Assembly (NCBI GenBank): GCA_002719885.1
Contig: PBFH01000049.1
Location: 1-38,998, forward strand
Length of the DNA stretch: 38,998 nt
Origin: Rhodospirillaceae bacterium
GTDB lineage: Bacteria > Pseudomonadota > Alphaproteobacteria > MPNO01 > UBA2964
Direction of reading: 5' to 3'
In this document: in pieces, positions 9,356 through 19,100 of the stretch
Position numbering within the stretch: position 1 is the stretch's first letter
Layout: each line of letters begins with the position of its first letter
Position numbers and translations under genes: made by a program
The notes under the pieces: model-generated
Told to the model about the DNA's origin: nothing
Seen by the model: only the letters and a program-made list of their open reading frames with translations
The model's database searches: none

Positions 9356-9421
9356 AACCTATAACTTCTAATATAAGTTTGATAATCATAACAAAAATTA
9401 AATCTAACTTATATATAGGTT
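9356..9421. repeat. Imperfect dyad between Lin0512 gene and argF
   Basis: AACCTATA (9356-9363) pairs with TATAGGTT (9414-9421), and ATATAAGTT (9371-9379) pairs with AACTTATAT (9406-9414). The order is nested, so a bulged hairpin or a two-site operator is possible in this divergent promoter region. I cannot assign a regulator; I see no clear ArgR box. Confidence 0.4.
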
Positions 9422-9441
9422 CGCTATGATAAAGAGCACAT

Positions 9442-9470
9442 TTGACAAAAGAATTATTAAACTAAATACT
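9442..9470 (+). promoter_or_regulatory. Predicted sigma-70-type promoter of argF
   Basis: TTGACA (9442-9447) is a perfect -35 hexamer. A 17-base spacer leads to AATACT (9465-9470), a four-of-six match to TATAAT. It would start transcription near 9477, about 40 bases before argF. Confidence 0.5.
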
Positions 9471-9516
9471 TATTGTCTCATAGTTATAATTTCTATAACT
9501 TTATAAAGGTTAAAAA

Positions 9517-10404
9517 ATGTCAATAAAACATCTGCTCAGTATTAATGATTTAAATGATTCTGAAATATCATCGATAATTACTCGTGCCATTTCTAGCAAA
9601 CCTATGCCTTTCAACAATTTATTAGAAAATCAAACCATTGGAATCTGGTTTGAAAAACCCTCCTTGCGAACTCGACTAAGCTTTGAAATCGGGGTAGAAC
9701 AATTAGGCGGCACTACTGTTTATCTCGACAAGGATAACATTGGTGTCGGCTCAAGAGAACCAATTAGAGATGTTGCTAATGTGATATCACGATATATCTA
9801 CGCATTTATTGCACGTACTTTTGCACATAGTACACTCACTGAATTTGCTAAATATTCAACAATTCCTATTATTAATGCTTTGTCAGATGAAGAACACCCA
9901 TGTCAAACTCTTGCTGACTTAGTAACAATACAAGAAAAATTTGGCACATTGAAAGATATAACGATTGCCTATATTGGTGATGGTAATAACGTTGCTCGAA
10001 GTTTAGCTTGTGGTGCTTATCATATGGGAATGCCTTTTATTTCTTCATCTCCACTAGAATATAAATTAACAATTAGTGACGAATTGATTAATAAGTCTAT
10101 AATTCATGAAATAAACCCTCAAAAAGCTATGTTGGCTGCAGACGTTATATATACAGACGCATGGACAAGTATGGGACAAGAAGAAGAATCAGAAATCCGA
10201 AAAAATGCTTTTCAAAAATATCAAATAAGTGAAAAGGATTTAGACTCGGCAAAAGATACCACAATATTAATGCATCCACTACCAGCACATCATGGTGAAG
10301 AAATTTCCCAAGATCTGTTATATCACAAAAAATCAGTGGTTTTTGACCAAGCAGAAAACAGACTTCATGCTCAAAGAGCAGCAATGGAATATTTATTTAA
10401 ATAA
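9517..10404 (+). CDS. argF: Ornithine carbamoyltransferase
   Basis: Makes citrulline from ornithine and carbamoyl phosphate in arginine synthesis. At 295 residues it is slightly short but complete. The carbamoyl-phosphate loop is SLRTR (49-53), followed by HPCQTLADL (127-135). TDAWTSMGQEEE (213-224) is the OTC-type motif, in place of the aspartate-binding sequence of ATCase. The ornithine-loop motif is HPLPAHHGEE (253-262). Most OTCases have HCLP there, so the usual cysteine is replaced by P254. That proline is also seen in ATCase (HPLP), but the AHxGEE continuation is OTC-like. A preferred amino acceptor other than ornithine is therefore possible. AAAGG lies just before ATG 9517. No other arg gene is nearby. 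Confidence 0.87.
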   Translation: MSIKHLLSINDLNDSEISSIITRAISSKPMPFNNLLENQTIGIWFEKPSLRTRLSFEIGVEQLGGTTVYLDKDNIGVGSREPIRDVANVISRYIYAFIARTFAHSTLTEFAKYSTIPIINALSDEEHPCQTLADLVTIQEKFGTLKDITIAYIGDGNNVARSLACGAYHMGMPFISSSPLEYKLTISDELINKSIIHEINPQKAMLAADVIYTDAWTSMGQEEESEIRKNAFQKYQISEKDLDSAKDTTILMHPLPAHHGEEISQDLLYHKKSVVFDQAENRLHAQRAAMEYLFK

Positions 10405-10418
10405 TAGAGATTAATAAT

Positions 10419-11723
10419 ATGAACACTCCAATTGTAGCTATAGTAGGAAGGCCTAATGTAGGGAAATCTACACTCTTTAACCGTCTAGCTGGTAAAAAGG
10501 TTGCTGTTATAGCAGAAGAATCTGGAACTACAAGAGATCGTATAACTACACCGGTAACTATTGAAAATAAACGATTTTTACTAACAGATACTGGTGGAAT
10601 TGGCATTTCAGCCAATTCTGATGTATTACAATCAGAAATTCAATCACAAGCTGAATTTGCTATAGATATAGCCTCTGTAATTCTATTTGTGACTGATGTT
10701 AATGAAGGTCCTACACCAATTGATCAAGATTTAACTAATGTACTAAGAAAAACTAAAACACCAATAATCTTAATTACTAATAAAGCAGACACACCAAAAT
10801 CAGAATTATTATCAAATGAATTTTATTCTCTAGGAATTGGATCTCCTATATCTATAAGTGCTTATCATAACCACGGAATTAATGATTTAAAACAATCGAT
10901 TGCCGAATTAGTTCCGCAAAATGAAACCAACAATGATTTTAATCATTCATCTATATCACTTTCAATAATAGGGCGTCCAAACGTAGGAAAATCAACATTA
11001 GTTAATACCATAACACAAGAATCTCGATCAATTGTTTCTTCTATTCCCGGTACTACCCGTGACGCAATAGATACTTTATTTGAATACAAAAATACATCAA
11101 TAAACCTCATTGATACCGCTGGTATTAGAAGAAGAGGTAAAGTAGAACCTGGAATCGAACAATTTTCTGTTATTAGATCTGAGCAAGCAATAGAAAGATC
11201 CAATATAGTCTGTATACTTCTCGATGCTGAAGAACCTATTACCGCTCAAGATACTCATGTTGCTGGTCTTGCAATCGAATCATATAAAGGTGTAATCATT
11301 GCAGTAAATAAATCTGAATTACTTTCAGATGAAGAAAAAAATGAACTATCATATGCAGTAAATACCCATTTTGGTTTTGCACCCTATGCACCTATCTTTT
11401 TTATATCTGCTAAAGAAAATACTGGTATCGATGATATTTTAGATACTGTTTTAATAATTCATGAAGAAAGAATGAGAAGAATAGAGCCATCAATGTTATC
11501 TAATTTAATATGGGATATTGTTGGTTCTCATCAAATACCACATAAAGGTAAACGATCTTTAGTAATTAGAAGTGTTATCCAAGATAATATAAATCCACCA
11601 ACTTTCAAATTTAAGGTTAATGATACAAATCTGATACATTTTTCTTATAAACGGTATATTGAAAATCAAATGCGAAAAGAATTGGATTTTCAATGGACAC
11701 ACCTTAATTTAATTTTTTACTAA
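10419..11723 (+). CDS. der: Ribosome biogenesis GTPase Der (EngA)
   Basis: Tandem GTPase needed for 50S subunit maturation. The 434-residue protein has two G domains and a C-terminal KH-like domain (about 355-434). The first domain shows GRPNVGKST (10-18), DTGG (57-60) and NKAD (121-124). The second shows GRPNVGKST (185-193), DTAGIRRRGK (232-241) and a G4 motif NKSE (297-300). That last motif has Glu where Asp normally reads the guanine base, a small but notable change. The gene follows argF by 14 bases and precedes plsY by 9, so it is in a tight operon, argF-der-plsY-gpsA. The start ATG 10419 fits the family N-terminus exactly. Confidence 0.96.
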   Translation: MNTPIVAIVGRPNVGKSTLFNRLAGKKVAVIAEESGTTRDRITTPVTIENKRFLLTDTGGIGISANSDVLQSEIQSQAEFAIDIASVILFVTDVNEGPTPIDQDLTNVLRKTKTPIILITNKADTPKSELLSNEFYSLGIGSPISISAYHNHGINDLKQSIAELVPQNETNNDFNHSSISLSIIGRPNVGKSTLVNTITQESRSIVSSIPGTTRDAIDTLFEYKNTSINLIDTAGIRRRGKVEPGIEQFSVIRSEQAIERSNIVCILLDAEEPITAQDTHVAGLAIESYKGVIIAVNKSELLSDEEKNELSYAVNTHFGFAPYAPIFFISAKENTGIDDILDTVLIIHEERMRRIEPSMLSNLIWDIVGSHQIPHKGKRSLVIRSVIQDNINPPTFKFKVNDTNLIHFSYKRYIENQMRKELDFQWTHLNLIFY

Positions 11724-11732
11724 GGTTATAAA

Positions 11733-12353
11733 ATGAATCAACAAATACTATTACTTATAGTACCTGTTTCTTATCTCATAGGCAGTATTCCAGTCGGTTT
11801 GATCATTGGAAAACTAAAAGCAGGGATAGATATAAGAAAACATGGAAGCCAGTCAACTGGAGCTACTAATGCTTTAAGAATACTTGGTACAAAATCAGCA
11901 ATATTAGTACTAATATTAGACTTCCTAAAAGGAGCTATCCCAATTTTTTGCCTAATGCTCGTAAATGAAATTAACTCAAACAATGCAATTCTTATAGCCA
12001 TATGTGGAATCGCCATCATTTTTGGACATAATTGGCCTATTTTCGCTGGATTCAAAGGAGGTAAGGGTGTTGCATCTGCTGTAGGAATAGCTACAGTTTT
12101 AAATCCTCTTTCAGCATTAGCCGCTATTTTAACATTTTTACCAATTTTATTTATCACAAGATATGTGTCTCTGGGATCTATACTTGGAGCAATAACTGCA
12201 ATGATAATCCTTGTTGTTCAATCTATTTCAGTTATAAATGACTATAATTATCTTTACGCTTTAATTGTTGGTCCCTTATTAGTAGTTAAACATTATGAAA
12301 ATATCGGAAGATTACTAAAGGGTAATGAAAATAAATTTGGAGAAAAAGCGTGA
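11733..12353 (+). CDS. plsY: Glycerol-3-phosphate acyltransferase PlsY
   Basis: Membrane enzyme that transfers an acyl group from acyl phosphate to glycerol 3-phosphate, the first step of phospholipid synthesis. The 206-residue protein has five or so hydrophobic segments and the three PlsY motifs: SYLIGSIP (13-20), GSQSTGATN (38-46) and GHNWPIFAGFKGGKG (about 98-112). The second motif differs from the more common GSGNxGATN. Its TGA overlaps the GTG start of gpsA by four bases, so translation of the two is probably coupled. The pairing with gpsA makes sense, since GpsA makes the acceptor glycerol 3-phosphate. Confidence 0.95.
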   Translation: MNQQILLLIVPVSYLIGSIPVGLIIGKLKAGIDIRKHGSQSTGATNALRILGTKSAILVLILDFLKGAIPIFCLMLVNEINSNNAILIAICGIAIIFGHNWPIFAGFKGGKGVASAVGIATVLNPLSALAAILTFLPILFITRYVSLGSILGAITAMIILVVQSISVINDYNYLYALIVGPLLVVKHYENIGRLLKGNENKFGEKA

Positions 12354-13360
12354 CAAGTATACAAAATAAGGTAACAGTTATGGGTACAACAAGTTGGGGA
12401 ATAACACTTGCTTGCCTACTTGCCAATAATAATATACCTGTAGATATTTGGACCAGAACTGAAATTGAAGCTCAATCAATTCAAAACGATAGAGAAGATA
12501 AAAGACATCTACCAGGTATCACTTTACCCAAAAATATAACGATCAATCATGATTTAGAATCTTGTATGAAAAATTCTAAATATATTCTACTTGCTGTTCC
12601 ATCTCATAGTTTCAGAGATAACATGATTAATCTTATAAGTTATCTTAATGATAATCAGATTATTATTAGCGCAACAAAAGGTATAGAAATTAAAACTAAT
12701 AAACGTATGAGTGAAGTTGCAGCTGAATATATTAGCTATAAGCAAAATAACACGTTTTCAGTTTTATCTGGTCCTAATCTAGCAAAGGAAATTGCAAATG
12801 GCCTTCCTGCTTCTTCCGTAATAGCAAGCCTAAGTAATGAAACTGCACAAGATATACAAAATATACTCACTACTAAAACATTTCGCATTTATAGAAGTTC
12901 AGACGTTACAGGCATAGAATTATGTGGTTCACTTAAAAATATAATTGCCATAGGGGCAGGAATAGTAGATGGATTAAATTTTGGGAATAATGCTAAATCT
13001 GCTCTTGTTACAAGAGGTCTTGCAGAAATAAAACGCTTTGCAATGGCCTATAATGCCCAAGAAACAACGTTTTATGGTCTCGCAGGGATTGGGGACCTCA
13101 TGACTACTATATCAAGCGACTACAGTCGAAATAGGTATGTTGGAGAACAACTGGCAATGGGAAATAATATTGATTCCATAACCAACAATATGACAAACAT
13201 TGCAGAAGGTATAAACACTACAAAAGCAATATATTCAATATCTCAATCAAAAAATATAGAAATGCCAATCACTTCTATGGTCTACCAAATTATATTTGAA
13301 AACCTTCCCCCAATGGATGCATTTTCCGCATTAATGGATAGAGAACTCACCGCTGAATAA
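12350..13360 (+). CDS. gpsA: NAD(P)-dependent glycerol-3-phosphate dehydrogenase
   Basis: Reduces dihydroxyacetone phosphate to sn-glycerol 3-phosphate for lipid synthesis. The 336-residue protein has the nucleotide loop GTTSWG (12-17), where the middle glycine of the usual GAGSWG is threonine. LLAVPSH, LSGPNLAKEIANG (139-151) and the catalytic lysine in GSLKN (193-197, K196) are clear. AEGINTTKA near the C-terminus is also typical. The start is GTG 12350, inside the last codons of plsY (GTGA overlap). It is followed three bases later by a LysE-type exporter gene. Confidence 0.95.
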   Translation: MTSIQNKVTVMGTTSWGITLACLLANNNIPVDIWTRTEIEAQSIQNDREDKRHLPGITLPKNITINHDLESCMKNSKYILLAVPSHSFRDNMINLISYLNDNQIIISATKGIEIKTNKRMSEVAAEYISYKQNNTFSVLSGPNLAKEIANGLPASSVIASLSNETAQDIQNILTTKTFRIYRSSDVTGIELCGSLKNIIAIGAGIVDGLNFGNNAKSALVTRGLAEIKRFAMAYNAQETTFYGLAGIGDLMTTISSDYSRNRYVGEQLAMGNNIDSITNNMTNIAEGINTTKAIYSISQSKNIEMPITSMVYQIIFENLPPMDAFSALMDRELTAE

Positions 13361-13363
13361 GAT

Positions 13364-14005
13364 ATGGAAGATCAATTTGTAATAGTGACTATATTCTTTG
13401 GATCACTTCTAATCGGATTTTCAGGAGCAGCTTCACCAGGGCCTTTACTAGCACTGAGTATCAAAGAAACACTACAAAATGGTTGGAAAGCAGGTCCTCT
13501 GATTGCCATAGGCCATTCTATCCTAGAGTTATTTATTGTTATTGGTATATCTATAGGTATAAATCAATTATTAAATTCAGATTTTATAGCTAAAACTATT
13601 AGTTTATTTGGCGGTATAATGCTTATTATATTAGGTATACAAACAATAATTTCTAATAAAGAAGTCAATATAAACGATACAAAAGAACCATCAAATCTAA
13701 ATTCTAAAACTTTACTTCTTCAAGGTGCGTTAGTTAGTTTGAGTAATCCTTATTGGTTTATTTGGTGGGTGACTATAGGGGCTACCTTAATTATAAATTC
13801 CTCTGATCACGGTATTTTGGGTATTGCCAGTATGTATATTGGACATATATTAGCTGATATTGTTTGGTACACTGCTGTATCACTAATATTGGTGTCTGGG
13901 TTCAAATTCTTATCAAATAAAATTTATCATTACCTTTTGTTATCATGTGGAATATTTCTCTTCTTAATGGGAATATATTTTATATACTCGTTCTTTAGTA
14001 TCTAA
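13364..14005 (+). CDS. LysE/RhtB family exporter
   Basis: A 213-residue inner-membrane protein with about six hydrophobic segments. Near the N-terminus it has the LysE-family signature GAASPGPLLALSIKETLQNG, where the sequence SPGP is typical. Family members export amino acids and related compounds. The substrate here is unknown; lysine, threonine or homoserine cannot be assigned. It is the last gene of the argF-der-plsY-gpsA series, only three bases after gpsA, so it is probably cotranscribed. Its TAA overlaps the TAG of the convergent prmA gene (14002-14004). Confidence 0.83.
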   Translation: MEDQFVIVTIFFGSLLIGFSGAASPGPLLALSIKETLQNGWKAGPLIAIGHSILELFIVIGISIGINQLLNSDFIAKTISLFGGIMLIILGIQTIISNKEVNINDTKEPSNLNSKTLLLQGALVSLSNPYWFIWWVTIGATLIINSSDHGILGIASMYIGHILADIVWYTAVSLILVSGFKFLSNKIYHYLLLSCGIFLFLMGIYFIYSFFSI

Positions 14006-14910
14006 ATAAGTGAAAATAAACCGAGAGACCAATCTCCTGAATTTATTAAACTGCTACATTCAAATCCTAATTGATTAAATGTATTTTCAACTTCAGGAAA
14101 AAGTTCTGATAAAATACCCGATGTAATTACTATTCCATTAGGTTTTAAATACGAACTTATAGAAGGTACTAAATTAATAATTATTTGTGCTGTGATATTT
14201 GCAACAATTACGTCATATTTAAATGTACTATCGAGATCGTCTAAAACTCCAGTTTGTAGAGTTATATTTTCCGATACACCATTCATTTCTATATTGTTGA
14301 GTGCTGAATCGATTGCATTTTCATCAATATCTATACCAATACAAGATAAAGCACCCAATTTAACTGCTGCAATAGAAAGAATTCCAGAACCTGATCCTAT
14401 ATCAAGTATCGACTTCCCGGTTAATTCTTGTCTGGAAAGTTCTTCTAAGCACATCCTTGTTGTTGGATGATGACCTGTACCAAATGCCATACCAGGGTCT
14501 AAATTTATTACTATACGATCATCTTTATAATCTAATTCTTGCCAAACAGGTTTAATAACGAGTTTATCTAGTATCGGTAATATTGAAAAATGAGTTTTCC
14601 ATATCTGCTCCCAATAAGCTTGATTAACATGTTTTTCATCTATAATTATAGTTTCGTGAATTATACTGAGAACTTTTAAACCAACATCTACCATTTCGCG
14701 TATATTTTGAGACTTAGAATCAACAGGAATATATGCATAGACACGTATGAGATCAGAAACCTGAAAGATTTCTGAAATTCGTTCTCCTTTATCATATAAT
14801 ACGACAGCAAATGAAAGTGTATATTTTCGTAAAAGTTCGGTAAGAGGCTCTATGAGTTCATCTTTTGTCTGAATTGTTAACTCAATCCATTCTTTTGATA
14901 CTGATGCCAC
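14002..14910 (-). CDS. prmA: Ribosomal protein L11 methyltransferase
   Basis: S-adenosylmethionine-dependent enzyme that methylates lysines of L11. The 302-residue protein has an N-terminal substrate domain and a C-terminal methyltransferase domain. The domain is marked by GMAFGTGHHPTTR, ILDIGSGSGILSIAA (SAM loop) and VANITA (the NPPY-like site). The start is GTG 14910, with AGAAGG just upstream inside dnaJ. It begins two bases after the dnaJ stop, so the pair is an operon. A dnaJ-prmA pairing is well known in many bacteria. Here grpE and dnaK are not next to it. Confidence 0.93.
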   Translation of the reverse strand: MASVSKEWIELTIQTKDELIEPLTELLRKYTLSFAVVLYDKGERISEIFQVSDLIRVYAYIPVDSKSQNIREMVDVGLKVLSIIHETIIIDEKHVNQAYWEQIWKTHFSILPILDKLVIKPVWQELDYKDDRIVINLDPGMAFGTGHHPTTRMCLEELSRQELTGKSILDIGSGSGILSIAAVKLGALSCIGIDIDENAIDSALNNIEMNGVSENITLQTGVLDDLDSTFKYDVIVANITAQIIINLVPSISSYLKPNGIVITSGILSELFPEVENTFNQLGFECSSLINSGDWSLGLFSLI

Positions 14911-14912
14911 AT

Positions 14913-16001
14913 TTAGCCTTCTTTTGAATCGAGAGGTATATCAAGATGCTCAGCAAGTTGTTTAAATAATTCCTTTGCTTCCTTGTTTAGTTTTTTAGGT
15001 GTGCTTAAAACTATTTCAACAAGAAGGTCGCCTCGTCCTTTTCTATTCAACATTGGTACACCTTCCCCTCTAATGCGAAACAAACTACCAGTTTGGACAC
15101 CGGGATCTATTTTTAAATCTATAGTTTTCTCTAATGTTGGAATTTTAACCTTTGTCCCAAGTGCAGCCTGTGGAAAAGATAAATCTAATGTATAGAGTAA
15201 ATTAAAGTTTTCACGTTTGAATACTTTATGATTAGAAACTTGTAAAAGTATATATAAATCACCGGCAGGTTGACCCAGATCTCCAACATCGCCCTCACCA
15301 GTTAGACGAATTCTAGAACCATCATCGACACCAGCTGGAATTTTGATATTTAAATCGCGGATTTGTCGTTCATATCCTCGTCCTTTACAAGGTTTACAGG
15401 GTGTTTCGATCCATTCACCAGATCCATTACACTGAGAGCATTCAGCTACTTGCATAAATTGTCCAAAAAGACTAGATTGACTACGTTTTATTTGGCCTGT
15501 ACCACCGCAAGTACCGCATGAAGAAATATTAGTCCCAGGTTCCATTTTTTTACCTGAACATACTTGGCAAAATTCTCGGCGGTCAAGTTTAACAGGAATG
15601 TCAGCGCCTAGTGCTGCATCTTCAAAAGAAATATTCTTCGTGAGTTCAAGATCATCTCCGCGACGTTTTCTTGATCGCTGGCGACCGCCAAATCCACCAA
15701 AAAAAGTATCAAAAATATCACCAAAACCACCTATATCGCTAAAACCGCCAAAGCCAGATTGTCCAGCTGCATTACTCTCGAGCCCAGCGTGGCCATATTG
15801 ATCATATATAGAACGCTTATCAGAATCAGAAAGAACTTGATAAGCTTCATTAATTTCTTTGAACTTGTCAGCTGCATCCGGATTTTTGTTACGATCTGGA
15901 TGATATTCTAAAGCTAATTTTCTAAACGCTTTTTTTATATCTTCATCTGATGCACTGCGTGTGACATCGAGAAGTTCATAATAATCTTTCTTTTTAACCA
16001 T
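14913..16001 (-). CDS. dnaJ: Chaperone DnaJ
   Basis: Hsp40 co-chaperone that delivers unfolded proteins to DnaK and stimulates its ATPase. The 362-residue protein has a J domain with HPD at 34-36 and a Gly/Phe linker with [10 protein letters not shown]. Four cysteine repeats of the zinc region follow ([32 protein letters not shown]), then the C-terminal substrate domain. The first zinc repeat lacks the usual final glycine. The start ATG 15999-16001 is clear; the ribosome binding site is weak. Its promoter must lie in the short space next to the terminator of the upstream surface-protein gene. No HrcA operator (CIRCE) is visible in that space. Confidence 0.95.
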   Translation of the reverse strand: MVKKKDYYELLDVTRSASDEDIKKAFRKLALEYHPDRNKNPDAADKFKEINEAYQVLSDSDKRSIYDQYGHAGLESNAAGQSGFGGFSDIGGFGDIFDTFFGGFGGRQRSRKRRGDDLELTKNISFEDAALGADIPVKLDRREFCQVCSGKKMEPGTNISSCGTCGGTGQIKRSQSSLFGQFMQVAECSQCNGSGEWIETPCKPCKGRGYERQIRDLNIKIPAGVDDGSRIRLTGEGDVGDLGQPAGDLYILLQVSNHKVFKRENFNLLYTLDLSFPQAALGTKVKIPTLEKTIDLKIDPGVQTGSLFRIRGEGVPMLNRKGRGDLLVEIVLSTPKKLNKEAKELFKQLAEHLDIPLDSKEG

Positions 16002-16063
16002 GTTACGTATTGTCTAAATTAAATTGGATAGTAGTAATTATAATATATTTTTCCAAAAGACCC

Positions 16064-16097
16064 AAATAAAAAGAGGGGACCAAATAGGTCCCCTCTT
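16064..16097 (-). terminator. Intrinsic terminator of the S-layer-like gene
   Basis: A perfect 11-bp stem, AAGAGGGGACC (16071-16081) and GGTCCCCTCTT (16087-16097), has a 5-base loop. On the minus strand it is followed by a T-rich run (TTTTTATTT). It lies 27 bases past the stop of the surface-protein gene. On the plus strand the stem is not followed by a T-run, so it acts leftwards. Confidence 0.9.
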
Positions 16098-16123
16098 AAT
16101 GATTTCACTTATATGTTTGTCAA

Positions 16124-19100
16124 TTAAGGAACAAGTGTACCAGCTGCATCGGCATATACCCAGTATCCTGTACCAACAGCAACTGTTGCAAAGGTGTTAG
16201 GAGTAATCTTACTCCATACATCTGTTACAGGACTGTAGCTGTAAGCAGTTACCCAGCTAATGCTACCGAAGTAAGTATCAGCAGTTAGGGTATTACCAAT
16301 TGAAGCATTGGTAGATGTGATATTGATCACTGGAAGTAGGTTCCAACCTTCTTCAACTGCAACAGTTGGAGGGGTATCGCCAGCATCCTGTGTTACAACT
16401 GCTGTCTTAATTGGTGTAAAGTCAGTTGTTGTTACCCAGTATGCTCTACCAGATTCAATTGTAGTTAATGCACCAGAAAGTGTATCACCACTTCTTGTTG
16501 CTGAAATCCAAGCACCATTATCATAGGTACTTACTGCGGAGACAGCACTTGATGTAATAACAGTGTTGATAGCTGTATCAGCTGGATCAACAGGAATTGA
16601 GATCAAGTTACTTCCTGGATTCAAAGGAATAGAAGTGTCACTAATAGCCTTGATTGTCAAGAGTGCATCAATGTTCTTATCCTCGTTACCAGCAGCGTCA
16701 GCATAAGTAATGTTGATTTTGTATTCAGAACCAACAGTCAAACCTTCTGCTTTATAAATCCACTTCTTACCATCAGAAGCTAAACTACCAGAGGCAAGAA
16801 CATCAGCAGGAGTAGTAGCTGACTTCAAGTCGAATGTAGCAGCAGTCACTGTGACAGCTTCATCAAATGTAGCTGTAACGTATGGAGCAGAGTTAGTTAC
16901 GTTTGCACCAGGAGAAGTATCACTTAATGAAACGTTTCCAGATGTAAATGTAGCATCATTCATAGTAGTATCTGATGTGAATGAGATATTCTTTGTGCTT
17001 GTAAATTTACAATCAGTACTGTAGTCATTGTGAGCTTTGTCACACTGGTTAGCTGTTAAAGTAGCAGCACCCATTGTGTTATTACCAGCTGTTCCAGAGT
17101 TTCCGTTCATATCATTACCAGCAACGGTAACACCAACTGTACCTTCGTAGTTAGCTGTAGCTGTATATTTACCAGTCCATGAAGTACTGGTTGCTACCTG
17201 TGAAGATAGAGGTGTTGAAGTTGAAGGTAAGCTAGAACCTGCACCACCTTTTAATGCACCAACAGTAATTGTTGGAGCACCAGAAATTGGCTCATCAGCA
17301 GATACCGTTACCACAACGTTCTTCTTAGTAAGTGTTGAGTCTAATGTAACTGTGAATGAAGGAGCAATCTTGTCTGAAGCAGTTACGGAACCGGTATTTG
17401 TTGTGTTACCAGCTTCGTCACTAACAGCACCTGCAGCACCCATTTTTACAACAGGTTTCTTATCAGATGCGATTGCTGTACCAAGTTCTAAGTAAACTTT
17501 GGTCTTAGCGCTTGATGTATGGAATGCAGTTACAGGTTGTACACCATCAACTAAGAAGTCACTTGCCTGAACTGTTGTTCCGTCAATGTTTTCGTTGAAT
17601 ATAAGTACAACACTTGTATTTTTATCAGAAGCTTCTGCTGGTGTTGAAAGGGATGAATCCCAGTATTTACCAGTTTCTGCAGAACTGAATGTTGCTGGTG
17701 TACTATCAATAGTGAATTGGTACCAGTCAGCAGTGTCATTAGGACCAACAGCTGCATTCTCGTTAGTAGCTGCAGGAGTAGCATCACTGTAAGTGAGGTT
17801 ACCAGACATGTCTGTTGCCTCAACATAGAAGTTATGACCTAGGTTTACAGCTAATGTTGCTGTATAAGTCCAGGTAACTGTGTTATCTCCATCAGCACCT
17901 GTAACAACAACAGCTTGATCTACTTCAGAACCACCAGCAATAGCTGAGTTACCATCTGCATCGATATTGATCATAACAGTTGAAACGTCTATACCAGATC
18001 CTCCAGTATCAGTTACTGTACCAGAAATTGTTGGTTGAGTTGACTGAGTAGAAGTGCCAGTAACAGGTAATATGTTACTAAAAGTAGCACCTGTTGTTTC
18101 AACACTTGCTGTGTCAGTCAATGTTACTGCGGCTCCACTAGTTGGAGTAGAGTCTTTATAACTTGCAGTAACTGTATTTAAGTTTAATGCTTTCAAACCA
18201 TTGTCATTAACGGTATTTGAAGCTGCAGTTGTACTAGATGTACCAGTAACTACGTCAATAGGAACGTTAACGTCAATGTTAGCATTTAATGCTCCAGTAG
18301 GTGTAATTTTGAATGATGGAGTATCAGTAGCAACACCTGTATTGGTTACCATAACCATGGTAGCAGCAATATAGGAGTTAGCAGCACCGTCAGCACAGTT
18401 ATGATCTGTGGAAGCAGCTGTTCTTACACACCAAGCTTTACCTTGTCCACCGACACTCAACAAAGCAGCTTCATCAACGTGATCTAAAGCTTCGTCGAAG
18501 CTTAATGTAGCTGATTGTGCACCTGCTGCGAGGTCACCGGATGCAGCGTTAGAGTATACAGTCTTCAATGTACCATAGTCAGTTGCTGTACTATCATTTG
18601 TTAAATCAACAATAGCTGTAAAGATACCGGTATCTTTACCAGTTTCTTTCAACCAAATTGTGTTACCGTTTGGTTCCTGAGTACTCTTTAATGTTGATTT
18701 TACATAGTCAACATCACTGTAATTCCAGAATAATGCAATGTCAGCTGCACCACCGACTGCGGCGTCCTGGTTAGTTAATCGAACGATACCAGCAGCAGCG
18801 TCTACCACTGTTACTGATATGGTTTTACTATCAACTTCACCATCACATGCTCCAATAGCATCACCTTTGTCACAGACTTTTGGTGTACCAACGATTGGTG
18901 TTTCTGCAGCATCAACAACAAGATTTATAGATGCATATTGAGCTAGATTTCTTGCACGTTGATCGCCGGCTCCGCTAGCTGCCAAAGCAGTACTTGCTTT
19001 TGTTACGTTAGCATCAGCGTCTGTAACCTTAATAAGTACGTCATCATTTGAGTTTGCATTAGTATCATTAGAATACCAATCCTTATCAACTGTGATTGTA

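Noticed and set aside
17551-17826. Open frame on the same strand inside the surface-protein gene
   Set aside because: It is an alternate-frame shadow of the repetitive Thr/Ser-rich coding sequence, with no start signal.
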